The notes: generated from the letters alone by a model not told the origin. A DNA stretch of 64,000 nt from Amia ocellicauda (GCF_036373705.1 NC_089853.1:31896568-31960567), one strand, 5' to 3'. Counted from the first letter of the stretch, positions 1-14,900 are shown. Made by a program: numbers and translations.

Positions 1-214
1 TCCTCTGCTTTCTAAACGTAATTGCACATTACACACAGCATGATATGACTAATGCAAAACTCATTTTTACGGATCCTCCCCCATTTGTTTATTCAGCTAT
101 TAAATGTGCATTGGTGCCACTATACCAAGGAGCTCCCTCTGAAAAGTATTTGACGTCCATTTGCACATGTTCTGTTCTATTCTATTTTATCCCCCCTACC
201 CTCCCCCCCCTCAG

Positions 215-3200
215 ATTCTGCATTTGTAGATTCGGCCTATATCCAAGAGAGTCTGCCCAAAGGCAACCCCGTCGGTGACGATGATAAAATCTACTTCTTC
301 TTCAGCGAAGCGGGCAAGGAATTTGACTTCTTTGACAACACCATCGTGTCGAGGATCGCTCGGGTGTGCAAGGTGAGATAGTGTCTGGGGGAGCTGGGGC
401 CTTGATTGAACACTGCCCTGCATGGGATGGGGTGGGGGAATACAATCCTCGGAGTATATTTTTCATTTATTTCCCTGAATTTCTGAAAGGAGGCAAGGTT
501 AAGGCGGTGGAGGGGGTTGGATTGCTGCAGGAGCCAGCACTAGGGAGATGTAAAGGCCTCAGAGCTGTACTCACGTTACACAAAAACATTCCTCTGAGCT
601 TGTGCTTTTCCATTAACCGACTGCCCCGCTTTTCCAGTGCTTTTGCCCGTTATCACATTTCAGCAGATATTAGCATTCAGCCCGGCTTCACTGCAGACCC
701 AAACTGTTCTCCCCCTTCTTCGGCAGATTTTCAGGCCTGTTGGTTTGCTGATGAGAAAAGACACATTACATAGAAAATAAATCTTCGTTCTTATCCTCAG
801 TATTCTGAAACGCACAGTGCTGGAATGTTTTGACCTGTCTGACTGTGCTGATGTTTCCATACAGTCCCTCACACTCAACTGCAGTTACATGAGTTCTTTG
901 CTGTGAGGAAAACCAATAACAAAACAATCTTCTACTCTTAAGCTACCTTTAAGGCATGTCTACATCAGTCCTAACACAGATTTAAGGAGAGAATGATAAA
1001 CCAAAGATGAAGCAAATCCATAAGGTTGACGGGGAAAAAGGCAGTCTCTTTGTTTACAGGAATACGAGTATAAATAATCTTTAGGCTGTTGAGTGACAGT
1101 TTAATGGCGACTACCTCTGAGTTTCTATCTTTGCACTCTTGAGCAGTGACACTTCCCTTCAAATTGCCTACTTTTTTAATGCTATATATGGAGATATGTC
1201 TCTGCAGCCTCGACAGACTTAAAGGGAGAATCAATGCTGGAGAAAGAAAGCAGGCACAAAATAATAACAGCGGGAGTGAAAGAGACAGAGCGAGACAGTG
1301 AGTTAAGAAAAAAAAATCATAGTGGCTGATTTCATATCTACTGCAGTGTGCAAACAATTGTAATAACTCCCTGAAAGCCCATTATCAGGCTTAATTAAAA
1401 AGTATTACCTCTGATGAGACATCAAATAGATCTGTGCATGTCTCGAGCCATTTTCGATTGTCTCCTCAGCTTCTGTTCAATTGACTCCCTCATATTTATT
1501 TATAATTTTTCATCATTTAAGGTAAGTGCAGTGTTCAGGGACCCAGCGAGAAGCACTTTCCTGTAATGCATTCCAACAGGTACTGAATTTCAGTCCTGAT
1601 TGCATTTCTGCTGTGCTTAAATGGTGGCAAGCTAGTGTAAAGATGCATACTTAGGTATGCAATGCATTAGCTAGTGGGGCGACCGACATCATGCAGATGA
1701 CAGGTGGTCACCATGGAGTGGATGGCGAGCAGTCCACAGCCTTAATGACTGCAGCGGTCCTTTTGATTACTCAAGTGTATCCCAGGGGTGTTCTTTGGGA
1801 TTGTGGTCAGGCTTCCTCACAGGCTAGTAGTGTCAGTAAGCTCCTTGAACATCAGTGCCCTCACCATATCATTCTACTAATGCGGGTAACGCACGATCGT
1901 CAAAGATGTTACACTATGCACTGCTGGCTGTAGTGTCAAGAAAAAAAAGACAACCTTTGTGACCTCCTTTTCAACTCCAGGGCAGAGGGGCTTGCCCCAA
2001 TGATATAACTTTTTGTAATATTGTGCATTTTTGTATTTCTCCCACCATTTTGTTGAAATTGCATTCACAGTCACAGCTTTGCGAGGCTTATATTCTCACC
2101 TCTTTGAGGGATCAGACATTGCATCTTTTAAAGAGAACAGGATCAATACCCTCAGTATCTCAGACAAGCAAGTGGATGTCTGAATCTTAAAGGATGCATA
2201 GAATCATGCAGATCATATATATATATGATAGTCCGTCAGAGCTCTGTCCCTCACAAACGATAGCGACAAGTAGAATGTAGAAAAGAACGAACACATACGC
2301 ATTTAACCTGCCAGCTGCGTACAAGTCCTACACCCACACACTGCACAAAGTATTAAAATGCATCTCACATAAGCATGCTTCCTTACAATTTATGTGGTGC
2401 TTCATAATATCATATCATTTTCTACAGACTTAAGCTGATAGAATCTGACTTGTACAAGGCAATGTTGCTGACTGTTTCTGTAAATTGTAATGAATATGTA
2501 GAGGGGGTTTTTGTATTCTGGATTTTTTTTATTGGTACATTTAAGAAGCAAGTTATATGCTGACGCACCGATTGTAATTGGGGATTAATCTCATTACATT
2601 AATGTCCTACATTCACTGCTTAATACAGTTTTAATGAACACAGACCGCAGATCTGTTTCTGTGTGAAAATGGAAGTGTTCCTTGATTGATCACCTGGAGA
2701 ATAATGGATACATTTCACATGAAGTAAATTTGCAGCTGGAACTTGCACAGTAGAAGTGACACCTTGCATCTGGCCCTTGCTAGAACACATTGATTTTGCT
2801 GTAGCTGTCAGTCTGTGACTGAGAGCTCCCTCTGTTGGACCAGTAGAGTAACTTCTTGGTCTTTGGTTCTTGTCAGAGCAGTGGCAGCCAAAGGCATTTG
2901 TCAGCTATGAGGCATAAAAGCCCTGCGCCTTGTTTAATTGCAGTAAGTAATCATTATCATCATCAGCCTGTATCAATCTATTGCTGGATAAAAGCCTCCC
3001 CAAGATTTTTCTATCTACAGCTTCTCTTTTCCATGTCACTCGTGCAAAGTTTATTATTTAATTGTCTCTTTTATGTGGTAGTTTTTTAGGTATTTTTTCA
3101 TCTCTTTATATATATGTATCTACTTATTTATATTTGAATCTGACCTTTAGCATTTCTTTTTTTGCTGTGCTATATGCCAGGAGAGTTGAAGACCGAGAGG

Positions 3201-6200
3201 CAGGGTAATCACTGGCTCTCTGTGCAAATACGGCATTTCTCATCTTCTTGCCAAGGCCTATTTCTCTTCACATTGTAATTAATGGAATGAGTGTCTCGTT
3301 TAGAGCAGTGAGGTATAGTTCAGGGCCTTCTCTCTGCTTCTTCTAAATTTAGCCCTCTGGGTGATGGAGCGAGTGGGACAGTTCGACAAGTGTGCAGTCA
3401 CGCTGGATTCCTCCCTTGTCGCTCTGACTGTCCAGTCAGTACACAGCACCATGCAGTCGATTTGTCAGCAGAGTTTGTCATTTGAAAAGGCACATTCTTT
3501 GTTAATGCAGTTTGTGTAGGAGGTGCTGTGTGAAATGTTGTTAACACTCATGTTCCTAGAATACTGTATCCTGGTCTGGCTTAACTTCTCTCCCCCTGCT
3601 TTTACTGTTTATTCAGGTGCTGAGTTTGAGGTTAGGTTGAAAACAGTAAGGTCTGTTATGGAATAATATACACTGCTCTGAAAACAATAAGTTACTAGCT
3701 TCCACGCCTGGCTTAGTGCCCGTTTCATTGTAACTCTGCTGAAATTGATATAGTATGTTTTTAATGTTGTCTTTATACAAATTAGTTATTAATTATATAC
3801 ATATAGAAGTGGGGCCTTTAATTGATTTATAGTCTTTTGTTTTGTTTAGGTTCTCTACTGACTGGAGTGCATTATATAGAAAGAGCTAGGGCAGGGGGAG
3901 GTCCGAGCAAAAACATTTTCATTTAATTTTGACTGTCCCTTCTTCTGGAATAGAAATGTTGTTAATGAAACTCGAGAGGAATGCTTCTCTCTGTGGCACC
4001 ATCAACTAATCATTTGAAAAGTCTCTTTAAAAAACAAATCAAGCCAAGAAAAAGAAGAAGGAGAAAACCCGAGATGTTAAACTTGGTTTCGTTATTTTCC
4101 TCAGCTAGGCTTTAGTTGGGGCCTACTCCTCATTTCGGCAGCTGACTATCACTGAAACCTGAGTTAAATGGGAGTTCAATTATCAGAGCCAGAAGAAAAT
4201 AAAGACCAGATACATTGCATATCAGAGGGGTTCTTGTTTCTGAAATAAATATAGGTTTTTGCCTTTCAGATTACACTCAAATCCAAATAAGAAAAATCTG
4301 TAATGAATGTTGCTCGTTACCTGATTGGGCTCTGTGGTAAATAATTGCTTGAGGGATTCTGCATTAGTCACGTGTCATTTCACGTTTCATTTCAGGACAT
4401 TATTGGGTTTGATTAATGGGAGTCTGCCTTTGCTGCAGCTGAAGGCACAAATTTAATAGCTACAGGCTGCAGATTCCTTAGACCAGGAAAGTTTTTATTT
4501 TTTTCATCTTGTTGTTTTTATATAATTTGCCATTCTGTAAAGATGACTTATGAGGCACTGTGTCTGGGCTTCTGAGGATCTTCAGCTCAGAGAGCAGAAT
4601 CAGGGCAACTTGGAGTATATGTGCATTATAGATCGCAGTCTGATCATTATGTCTTTACTGTAGACACTGTAGTCATGGAGTTAGTTAAAATTTGTGTATG
4701 ATCAAAAGCAAACAAAACTAATTCCTCAAAGTTGTTCTGCTGTATTTATGATGTTCAATATAGGTAAGGAGAAGTGAGTTTTAAAGGCACAGTTGCAAAT
4801 TGGGGACATAGATAGTGTTTTGATGTGGAAGGATGTTAGACAATGTGTTGTTCAATGTTTAGTTTAGTAGTACGGTAGTTGGAAGGAAATGAAAAGCACA
4901 GAGAGTGTAAGATTTCTGTGGCACTCCTTTGAGTTTGAATAATTTTAGTCTTATTCCCATGCAGTCGTTGCTTTTGCAGAGAGACCATTATCAAGAATTA
5001 CATTTTCTTTTTTCTCAAGAGCGTGTTTCAAGAATTTATCTCTTAGATTAAGCATTTCCAAGCAGTACACGTTTAATCCTGCCTTTAGCATAGCAAACCG
5101 ACCAAAAGCCCCTTCCTTCACTATGAAGTATCTTGCAAATGTTTGTCAATCCCTGTCCATACAGCCCATTAAACATCTATAACAGGAGAAGGCAGAGAAT
5201 GCTGGGACTACAAGGAGAAAGTGTTAATTTACAATGCAGAGACATTTCACCACCATATCAGGGGGAGCTTTTCTTTTGCCTGTATCTTTTACGAAAAAAC
5301 AAATCCTGGAGTATGCACTACAGTTTTGTACAGCCCAGTGATGCCCTCTACTGGTTCCTGGAAGGTATTTAATCATCTCACGGTTTCAGATTCATGAACT
5401 TAACCCAGTCTCTCTCTCCCCTCAGGGTGATATGGGAGGCGAACGCGTGCTGCAGAAGAAGTGGACAACCTTCCTGAAAGCCCACCTCCTCTGCTCCCTC
5501 CCCGACGATGGCTTCCCATTCAACATCATCCAGGATATGTTCGTCCTAACACCAGACCAGGAGAACTGGAAGGACACCATCTTCTACGGAGTCTTCACCT
5601 CCCAGTGGTGAGGAAAGCCAGGGGTCCACGCATTCTGGGGTGGACTTGGGGTGTAACACAGTCACCAACAGTCACCATTCCCAATCTTTAGATTTTTAAA
5701 ACTGAACTGAAATCTTTAAGGTTTAAACTTCTCCATCCAAAATGCTGTGCTATACGATATCCCTGCCATAGTACACAGATATGAATGTATGTGTTAGGTT
5801 ATATTGTGTCTCTGCCATAGAAGATTCCTAGTATAGAGGTGTGTGCTCACACACACGCACACACACACGCGCACACACACGCGCACACACACGCACACAC
5901 ACATGCACACACACACACACACTCTCAAACTGAACAGTTTACTGTCAGTCCACAACAGAACATAAAAAAGCCTGCTTTCTGGAAAGCTGCCATCGTTGGC
6001 TCTCTTGCCTTAATGAAGTGTAGTTGAATGAATAACGTTCAAATACATTAACATACAAATAAAGGGGGTTACTTAACATTCTTGTCATTTAGATTAAGAA
6101 GAAAATTGACGGTTTGAAATGGAGATTTGTTATTATATAAAAATGTTTTAATCGTGGCAGAGACCGAATATCGATGTGTTGCTGGAGCCGGCAGCTGGCT

Positions 6201-9200
6201 GGATTTGTCTGTGCAGTTTTCAGTAGAGCCCTAAAGTGATTCTATCTGTTCATTTGCCTATGAAAGATAGCAAGTCAATGCCCGTCATTCATCCCCCTGG
6301 ATCCTCAGGGTATGGCAGCATTACTTCACAATGACTGAGCTCTCAGGGAAATGGAAACAAATCACTCGCGCACAGTATCTACAGGAGCTAGAGATTCTAA
6401 TAAGGTTGATTTTTATTTTATTTTATTTATTTATTTTACTGGCATGATCTCCAGTTATGAATTAATTGCACTAAAATACCATATACACACAGTGCAAAAA
6501 CAGATTTTCCTTTTTTTTTTTAATGCATCTATAAAACCTTTAAAACCATTTTAATAGTTGTTCTAATTGCCAAAAAGAGATCTTATTATTTTCAGCTGAT
6601 TTTTCTAATGAGCCTGAAATAACAATACAGCAGGCTTTTCATGAGTCAGGTAACCTTTATTGCCTCCATGGAATTAATGAGCACAACATACACTTAAGCT
6701 TTGCTATCACAGTATTGTTATGAAGAGGTATGTACGTGGGTCGCACTCGAGAATCCAGTGGAGTCACATCACCTGAATACTGTCATCGCACTTGATGAGT
6801 TTTGTTATACACACCAAATAGCTGTCGTTTCCTTTCCTGACAATGTTTTTTATTCTGTTTATGGAATCTGTTCTGGGTGCAGGTTGCTCTGGAGCTCCAG
6901 TGCGTGTGCCTGTGCATGTGCGTGTGTGCATAGCTATGACCGTGCTGTGCGTTTCTGTGTGTCACCAGGTACAAAGGTGCGTCGGGGAGCTCGGCGGTGT
7001 GTGCCTTCAGCATGGATCAGGTGGAGAAAGCCTTTAATGGGCACTACCGCGAAGTCAACCGGGAGACGCAGCAGTGGTACACCTATAACCACCCAGTCCC
7101 CGAGCCCCGGCCTGGAGCGGTGAGTGCGGCCCGGCCCCTAACACACAACCCCTTCTGCTCTGGAGGTTGTGGCAAGCACTATTACTAAGGGTTCAATTAC
7201 GTCTTGCATACACATACACCAATCTCTAGTAATGACTGTATATTTATTAGAGTAGTAGTATTTATTTATTTGCAGACGCCCTTATCCAGGGTCACTTAAC
7301 GTTTACACAAGAACCACTGTAAAATACAATCAATACAAAATATAATTTAAAGCATTATTACAGTAAAGTAATTTATCCTGTGAATGTACTTGGGTGTGTA
7401 GCTTCCTGTGCTGAATGAAATACCATCAGTCCTATTGACAGTCCAACTCAGTTGTCTGTCTAAAGACTGTACACTCCCAGGGTGTTAACTAAACAATGCA
7501 CTGTCAATTTCACCTTGATTGTCTTCATTGGAGGTAATCCATCTTTCATTACCCAGTGACAGGAAGGTGCAATTTAAATTCTGAATGAAACAAAAAGCTG
7601 CATTAAAGGACTGCATCGCTTTTATTTGTATGTGAAAATAGGCTGAGTAACTCCCTCTAGTGTAGCACGATCAGAACTTGTATGGATTCCTGCTTTTCTC
7701 ATGGTGAAAGCTGATCATTGATCACTAGTCAAACATGAATACCTATTTATAGTTCATAGGGATCTGTCCTAGCAGATAGTGTTCAGTCCCATCAGTGAGA
7801 CTATTGTTTAAACCGTTTCCCAGAAGGACTGCTGATTATCAAGAGCTGTGTCCCAGGTTTCCGTGGAATCTTATCTCTCTTCATTTTCTGCATGAGACGA
7901 ATGAAAGTGTCGACGTAGTACACAGAACATTATTTCTGATATTTTGTAATGCTTTAATCTGTCCCCAACAGTGCATTACGAACGCTGCAAGGAAAATGGA
8001 CATCACGTCATCGCTCCACATGCCTGACAAAGTGCTGAACTTCGTGAAGGACCATTTCCTCATGGACAGTGTGATTCGCAGCCAGCCGCAGCTGCTGAAG
8101 CGCAGTGTGAGATACACTCAGATCGCTGTGCACAGGGTCCAGGCCATTTCCAGAGCCTACGATGTCCTCTTCATCGGCACAGGTATGTAGAAGTCACTAA
8201 ACAGAAACAGCCCTGCGGCACCGATTTCTCTCCCCCTTACACTCCCCCCAATATGAACAGTGTCCCCCCTCTTTCTGAATGAAGTGTATAGGGAGTGGGG
8301 GGGGGCAGGGTACAAATAAATAAAGTAAAAAGAAATGTAAGTCTAAAGATGCATTTGACTGGTGTTACGGCAACATCAACAGAATGTGTGAAACGCCTTG
8401 CCTCCTTTCATTAAACAGACGACGGGAAATTACACAAAGCCATCAACGCTAACAACAAGATGCACATCATCGAAGAGCTCACCCTGTTTGCTGAACCCCA
8501 GCCGGTACAGAACATTGTGCTGGACTCGGAAAAGGTACGGGAGCTTTACTTTCTCAGTGTAAGGTGCGTTATTCCTGTGAAGTATGGCTGTTGTCGGTTA
8601 CACTTGAATCCTGCATGGGAGAAAGGAAGACCACAATGAAATTGAGAGACAAGCTTTAGGGATTATCTCAGCCCTGCAAGTGTTGGAAGAGATTGGAAAA
8701 CAATCCACCCATAGTAAGAGTAATAATGTCTGAATTTACTCCTCAGAAAAACAGAATTAAACTGAATGTAATGTCAGCCTGATATTGCACAGAGCCAGAC
8801 GGCCACATTCCAGTCCGGCTTTAGTATGAATTTTCTCTGGGATGTCTTTCATTAAGAGTAAAGTCAGCACATACATATTAATCACAACCTGGTGCTTCAA
8901 AAGGAGTGTATGTGCATCATTTTGTATTCTGAATTGGTCTGTGATTTATGAAATACTAGAATGTGTTAAACCAACATTCACTTTTTGTAGTGGGACACAA
9001 CCTTGTTTATGGATTGTAACCAATCCACATTTCTTTATGGTTTCTACTTATTATTTGTGTTGTCAGTTTCAATACCCATTTACTATAACAGCAACATTGC
9101 ACTTAAATCTATATATGAGGTTGTCTAACCATACTCTGTATACGTACAGGTCATTGGGGCCCTCTTTAGCAGAGAAATGGCCTATCAAATATGTCCTCTA

Positions 9201-11077
9201 ATATACTCTAGTAATGTCTCTGCCTCTCCTTTCCCTAGGGTGTGCTGTTTGTTTCCTCACACTCGGGGCTGGTGGAGATTCCTGTGGCAAACTGCAGCAA
9301 CTATCAGAGCTGTGGGGAGTGTGTCCTCTCCAGGGACCCTTACTGCGCCTGGACTGGGTTGCTGTGTCAAGACGTTAGGCATCCTTCTGCCGGCAAGAGG
9401 TGAGGCCTGAATGCAGCACCAGATAGACCTCCATAATAATTGAAACACAGAGAGCTGAGATATTAAAATGTAGCCTTTACACATGAATGAGATGTATTCG
9501 ACGCACCACCAAGAGCTCAACGGAGCACAGCCACATGGTATCTGGGAGCTCGGTGACATGCAGGCCACTGAGCACTGAATGAATCCTCTGTTTTTGGTGA
9601 GGCTCCTTTCAATATAGCAGAAGTGGGTGGAAATGGGAAAGCTGGCAAAGAAACTAATCTCTTGCTTATGTGAAGACGTGCCCAATGCTGTAATTGCAGG
9701 TGGTTGTCCTTGTCCTTATTTTCACTACCTTGATGCAAACAGTGCTGTTATTGCCTGCTCTTTAACAAGGTCTTTCACGTAAATGTTTTTTTCAGCCATT
9801 GGAAGCAGGATGTGGAGGAAGCAGACACTGAAGCCATCTGTAACATCACAATGTTCAGCCCCCGCATGAGCAAGAGTTCAAGCAAGCGTAAGTATTTCTG
9901 TCCACACAGTCTTTCTCACTCTAATATAACTACATACTTCTGCTTTTCAATTACTTTCTTAGTCCCCCCCCGACCCCCCCACCCCACTTTCAAATCCAAC
10001 TAAAAGCTTCATGCAAATGCCCCAGATCTTCAGACACTCTTTGGTGCTTAGACTGCCTGAGTTTCATTACATATGGGTGCAAGAAATCTGCTACATCTGT
10101 ATCAAGTCCAGCAGCTATGGAGACTCGCGTTGATAGTCAGTTTGTGTTCAGAATGTTTTTTACACAATTAAAGAGCAGATATGTTAATGGATGCCTTAAA
10201 ACAATTACCCATATTAGGCCATTCCAAGATATACTGGATGGGAGTGTACTGTCTCAAGTGGCAGACTTTAATTCTGTTTCTGTTCCTCTCTTTTTGTGAA
10301 ATTACAGGTGACTCTTCATGTCAGATGTTCATTTTACCCCCCAACACTTTCAAAGTCCTGCCCTGCAAGTTGCGCTCCAACCTGGCTGAGAGGAGGTGGG
10401 AGTACAGCCAGAGCACCAGCCAGTTCCTCTACCCCGAGCCGGACGGGGGCCTGGTGGTGGTGGCGCGTTCGGAGAAGCCAGAGACGTACGAGTGCTGGTC
10501 TGTGGAGAAGGGATTCCAGCAGCTACTGGCCAATTACTGCATTAGAGCCGAGGGACCCCTGGAGAGCACCACCTCTCTGCCTGGCCACTCCAGGACACCC
10601 CTGATCCCTGAGGAGGGGCCTCTTATTCTGCCTGGAGAGAGCCGCTCCAGCCAGCAGAGCACCAAGACCTACTGGAACGAGCTGCTAATAGTCTGTGCCC
10701 TCCTGGTCTTCTCCTTCCTGGTCTTCTCCCTGTTCGTGGTCTACCGCAACCGGGACAGGATGAAGTCCATGTTGAAGGAAGGGGAATGCCCTAACATGCA
10801 GCAGAAGAAGCCGAGGATGGTGGGCAAGCCTGCCGAGAGCCTGCCCCTCAACGGGAGCACGGTGCCGGCCTCCACCTCTGACCACAAGGGCTACCAGACC
10901 CTCAACGACAACTACATCTGCAGCACCCCCACTCATGAGTCCCCCGATCACACAAAGAGCTTTGTGGAGTCCGAGAAGCGGCCGCTGAACTTCAAGGAAA
11001 GCCGTGTGGAGATCTCTCCCACCTGCCCTCGGCCCAGAGTGCGCCTGGGATCTGAGATCAAAGACTCCATAGTGTGA
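215..11077 (+). CDS. sema4b: Semaphorin-4B, 3' part (last eight coding exons)
   Basis: Class 4 transmembrane semaphorin, a cell-surface guidance and synaptic ligand of the plexin-binding family. Exons: 215-372, 5426-5607, 6969-7119, 7972-8182, 8419-8534, 9239-9399, 9796-9887, 10308-11077. All have AG/GT borders and consistent phase, giving 612 residues plus stop; the signal peptide and first part of the sema domain lie upstream of the window. In the partial protein, residues 1 to about 285 are the C-terminal sema domain, including the family-like stretch [11 protein letters not shown]. About 290-340 is a cysteine-rich PSI domain ([11 protein letters not shown], then RDPYCAW). About 360-430 is a single Ig-like domain with cysteines in CQMF, PCKL and YECWS. 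About 482-503 is a hydrophobic transmembrane helix, followed by a roughly 110-residue tail. The tail end [17 protein letters not shown] closely matches my memory of human SEMA4B, which is why I choose 4B over other class 4 members. It ends S-I-V, a class I PDZ-binding pattern. I cannot say which fish duplicate (a or b) this is. Confidence 0.93.
5847..5921. repeat. CA-type microsatellite with GCAC interruptions
   Basis: About 75 bases of alternating CA dinucleotides interrupted by regularly placed G substitutions (ACGCACAC blocks), inside a sema4b intron. A frame through it reads as a His/Thr/Ala repeat, but this is low-complexity sequence, not a gene. Confidence 0.9.
7245..7345. repeat. Interspersed fish repeat fragment (GCAGACGCCCTTATCC core)
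   Basis: The block reads TTTATTTATTTGCAGACGC followed by CCTTATCCAGGGTCACTTA. This resembles a short core seen at the end of many fish interspersed repeats, where it usually reads GCAGACGCTTTTATCC then AAAGCGACTTAC. A more diverged version of the core appears at 38455-38515. The family identity is from memory and unproven. Confidence 0.35.
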
Positions 11078-14000
11078 AGGGGCCACTTGGCTGACACACC
11101 AGTCCCAGCTGAGGAACAGAAGGTCACGTTTTGAGTCCTTCGCCGACATCAAACAACGGAGGACAGGAAACACTTTTAATGCAATGCAGCACTTGTGCCA
11201 CATCACCAATGGGGCATTTCATTTGTTAATCTCTACTCTCCCTCCCCTCCCCACTCACTCACCTCACTCGCTCACTCACACACACACACACACACGTTTA
11301 TTTTAGCCATCATGTTCAGTGGTGAGGGAGCTCGAAAGTCTTGAAAGTCCCCAAAGTACTGTTTGCAAGAAGTGAAAGTTACTTTTGAGTAGCCTAAGGC
11401 TCTGAATTATTTTTAATGGAAATTCCTTTTTTTCCTCTGGAGTGTCAACACTGCGCAATGTTGACAGGTATACCAGGGTTGGAAAACCTGCTTTGCTGGT
11501 CTATTACTCTAACTGTGGGGGCCAGGCAGCCAAGACTGCTGGGGAAGGTTTGAGATCCTGCTTTTTATTTTCTGGCTTCTGGGCTCAACAATCCGTCCTA
11601 TTATTCTAAGCATATCAGCTTGACAAAAGGAAACTCGCTCTCTGCAGTCAAACTGAAAACTAGGAATTTTCAGTTCCCCTCTGTGTCCAACATGAACCAC
11701 AATATTTAGCTTAGCCGAACATTTGATTAATTTATGTTACTTCGTTTTGATAATATATATGCATAAATATATATATATAGATATAGATAAATAGATGGTT
11801 ATATAAACAGTCTAAGAAGAAAACCACTTTGTTTAATAAGATTCTGAATTTCAAACATAAAATCAGCATTTCTTTTATCCATTTCCACTTACATGTAGGG
11901 AGACCATCTCTACTGAGTCCAGATAAGGGAAATGTGAGATCTTAAAGTGAGTTATGGACCAGACAGGACAAAACACACACATGTTTCTATATGTCTAATG
12001 GGAAGACCACAGATGTATTTTTCAAAAGACTCAGTATTCTCTTTGGAGGTGCTCTCCCTTCTTCAGATGAAATCAGAGCGTAGTGACACACGTCATAAGG
12101 AAATCCTGCAAAAGTAAAGAGCTACCGAGGATCAGCTGAGATGAGAGAGGGTCTCTGTGATCACAACGCCAAGCCCAGCACAGAAATCAGTTGCCCTCTT
12201 CTCAAAGGAAGAAACCAACAGAGCATTCAAAAGCGTGCATGCTATGCAAAAAGTACAATTAAAATAGCTGTGAAAACATTTTGAGTAAAACAGCACATAC
12301 GTTTTATGGACGAAGAATGGAAAAAGTGCATCTAATTTGGAGTTCAGGGACCACTACAGAGAATATAATTTTGTCCTAGTGGGTTTCATTTTATTCTTCT
12401 TTATTAAACCCTGAAGGCATAGAAGAACCACCATGCAATTCTTTTTTTAACTGTTGTGGAAATAAAAGAGCACAGTCTCTGAGGAGATCTCTGGACCCTG
12501 TTGCTGTACACTGTTGTGTGCCAAGCTCAGTGCTGATAGAGCCTGGAGAGAGCGCAGCGCTTCCAAGCAGAAAAGCCTCTTATTCTGCAGAACGATGTTG
12601 GCTCCCGTCTCAGTGGAAAGGGGCATTGTGGGGGAATGAGAAGTGGTACCATGGGCGATTCACTGGCTGTGTGCAGCTTGTGTTACAGCAACTGCATTTT
12701 GAACATGATGGTGACGAACACTGCCACCATGGAAAAACAACATATTTTTTGTGTGTTTTCATAACATAACCAAAATTAGCATACGCTGTGCCAAAAATGA
12801 CTTGTTTTTTGTTTTTTTTTTAAGGTAATTTCATTGTTTTTTTTTAATTGACATTTCACACGGTCGGTATTGCTGAACTGCCTTTCTTTTGTACGAGTTT
12901 GTTATTTTTTTATTTCTCATTCAACGGCAACTATGAAATGTACTGCGTGATCAACATTTGATATGAACTCACAATGTAGCCACTTTTAGAATGTGAAAGC
13001 TGCTGTATCTCTCGCTCGGCTTTAGGACTGCAAAAAAGAGAGGGATGAGATACTACACTGCCTCGGACTAAATATCGCATGAAAATGACAACTCCTGAGA
13101 TGCAAAGCTCTTTGTATACTTCTAACTTATGAGACTAGTTTATGGGGAATCAATGCTCTGTACACTTGACTTTTAACTAAACTGTAAGCCCTTTAGATTG
13201 AAAGGTTAAAGAAACACTTGCTTAAAGGGATTTTCAGCATATTTTGGACGGTATTTGCACATTCCTGGAAAATAAATACAAATAAAATAATACAAAAATA
13301 TATATAATATATATAAATGCAGAAAAACAAGAAAAAACTAAATAAGATATTGCAGAGAGACTATTGTGTAGTTTCTCTTTTTTGATTTGTTTTTTAAACA
13401 GTGAGCATAATCAATACTGTTTTATTTGCAGATCACTATATTGGGGTACAACCAATAACAATTCTGTCACCACTGAAATTCCAAGTTCATTTTCCACTGA
13501 TAGGACTCCTCCTGGAGCCAGGAGAGTCCTCAACTACATGCCAGAGCTATTTACGACATGCAACTGAAGTGTTGTGGAATGTAGTTAATTAAGAATAAGT
13601 ATTCCCTAACTGTTCTTTTTGTAGATTTTGAATTGTGTGCACATAGATATTTGTAGAAGGGAGATAATTTCATGAATTTTGACAAAGTAGCTAAGTAAAG
13701 AGCATACGGCACACCAACTGTCAAGTGTATATTTGTACATTTTGTATTGTATTTTGAGGGATTGTTATGCAAAACGTGTTGTTGTAGAATATGTGGTGGA
13801 ACTAGAAAACTGCACATTGCTGCTTTAGTTTTCACACTTTGTTTTTGCACAAAATACTGTACAAGCCTTAGTTTGGAGTGGGGTTGTTGTAAATCTTTGT
13901 AACGCGTTTTTTAATCATGTTTGGATGTTTGTTTGGATGTGCTTTGCGAAATGCCTATGAGAAACCCTTTGTGAATCAGTGCTGTGTTTATGGGAAAGTT

Positions 14001-14814
14001 CCAACAGTCGCTTTCTGGCCAAGTGTCATTATTCCATCACCTGGAGAAGAGTGAATTTCACATGCATGCTTGCAGAGCTTTCACAGGACGCCAGGGACAG
14101 CAGCACTGCTGGTGCTGCTTACCACCCAGGAAGGAAGGGTTTGAATTTCCCTCTCAAGTTTATAGGGACATGGTGATATTTTCCTGTAAAGAGATGGTAG
14201 TGACCTTGTTGTAAACAGATGCAGGGGTGGAAGCTAGGCAGTCCAGTGGGTACGGAAGAGGACATGTTCCTGGGAGACGCCTAGTTCTGCTAGTGACCTC
14301 TTTGGTGTGGTCCTGTGGGAAATGCCTCTACAGCAGCTGGCACTGATGCCCTGGTTCTTCTCCAAAGGCAACATGTTTTGATGAAAGCATCTGCAACATG
14401 ACTCATTATTATTAGTGTTACTAAATCACCATCTGAAAATCATGCAATAGTAAAGCTGCCGCCCTGCAATACAAAGTTCTACTTCTTTACAAATCAGTCC
14501 TCTACCTTAAAAACTCTCCAACTCTACAGGTGATTGCCTTTACATTTACAAATTAATCATTGTATTAATATTCTATTGATTTTAGGGAAATCTTTGTGCA
14601 AATTTGCAACGTACAGCAGAAAATCACTAAAGATTATGCCTAGTTTAAGTGCGATCTCAGTCAGCCGCTCATTAAGAATCCTCTACACTGAAGAATGTCG
14701 CTCCAGGTCTGGCTGTGAGGCCGGGTTCTACAGTGCGCCCTGCTGTCATAGCGGCCGGGGAAACGACTGAGGAGCCCAGCGTTGCACAAGACGGGGAATT
14801 CAGAAGGAGTCTTG

Positions 14815-14900
14815 GTGTTGTGATGGTTAAGATAAAGGGCCTTGTTACCAGTTGGTCCCTGTTTGAAGCCCGGGCTCTATCGCTCGCTGTCTGTGCTATT
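14815..14900 (+). repeat. Possible tRNA-derived SINE head
   Basis: The segment contains TGATGGTTAAGATAAAGGGC, similar to a tRNA A-box region, and about 35 bases later GTTTGAAGCCCGGGC, similar to a B box. This spacing is that of a tRNA-derived RNA polymerase III promoter. It does not look like a complete tRNA: I could not fold all arms and there is no clear anticodon stem. A decayed SINE head in the sema4b 3' UTR is the most likely reading. Confidence 0.3.

Noticed and set aside
10685-11209. Minus-strand frame of 174 codons opposite the sema4b tail
   Set aside because: A shadow of the GC-rich last coding exon of sema4b; no independent evidence.
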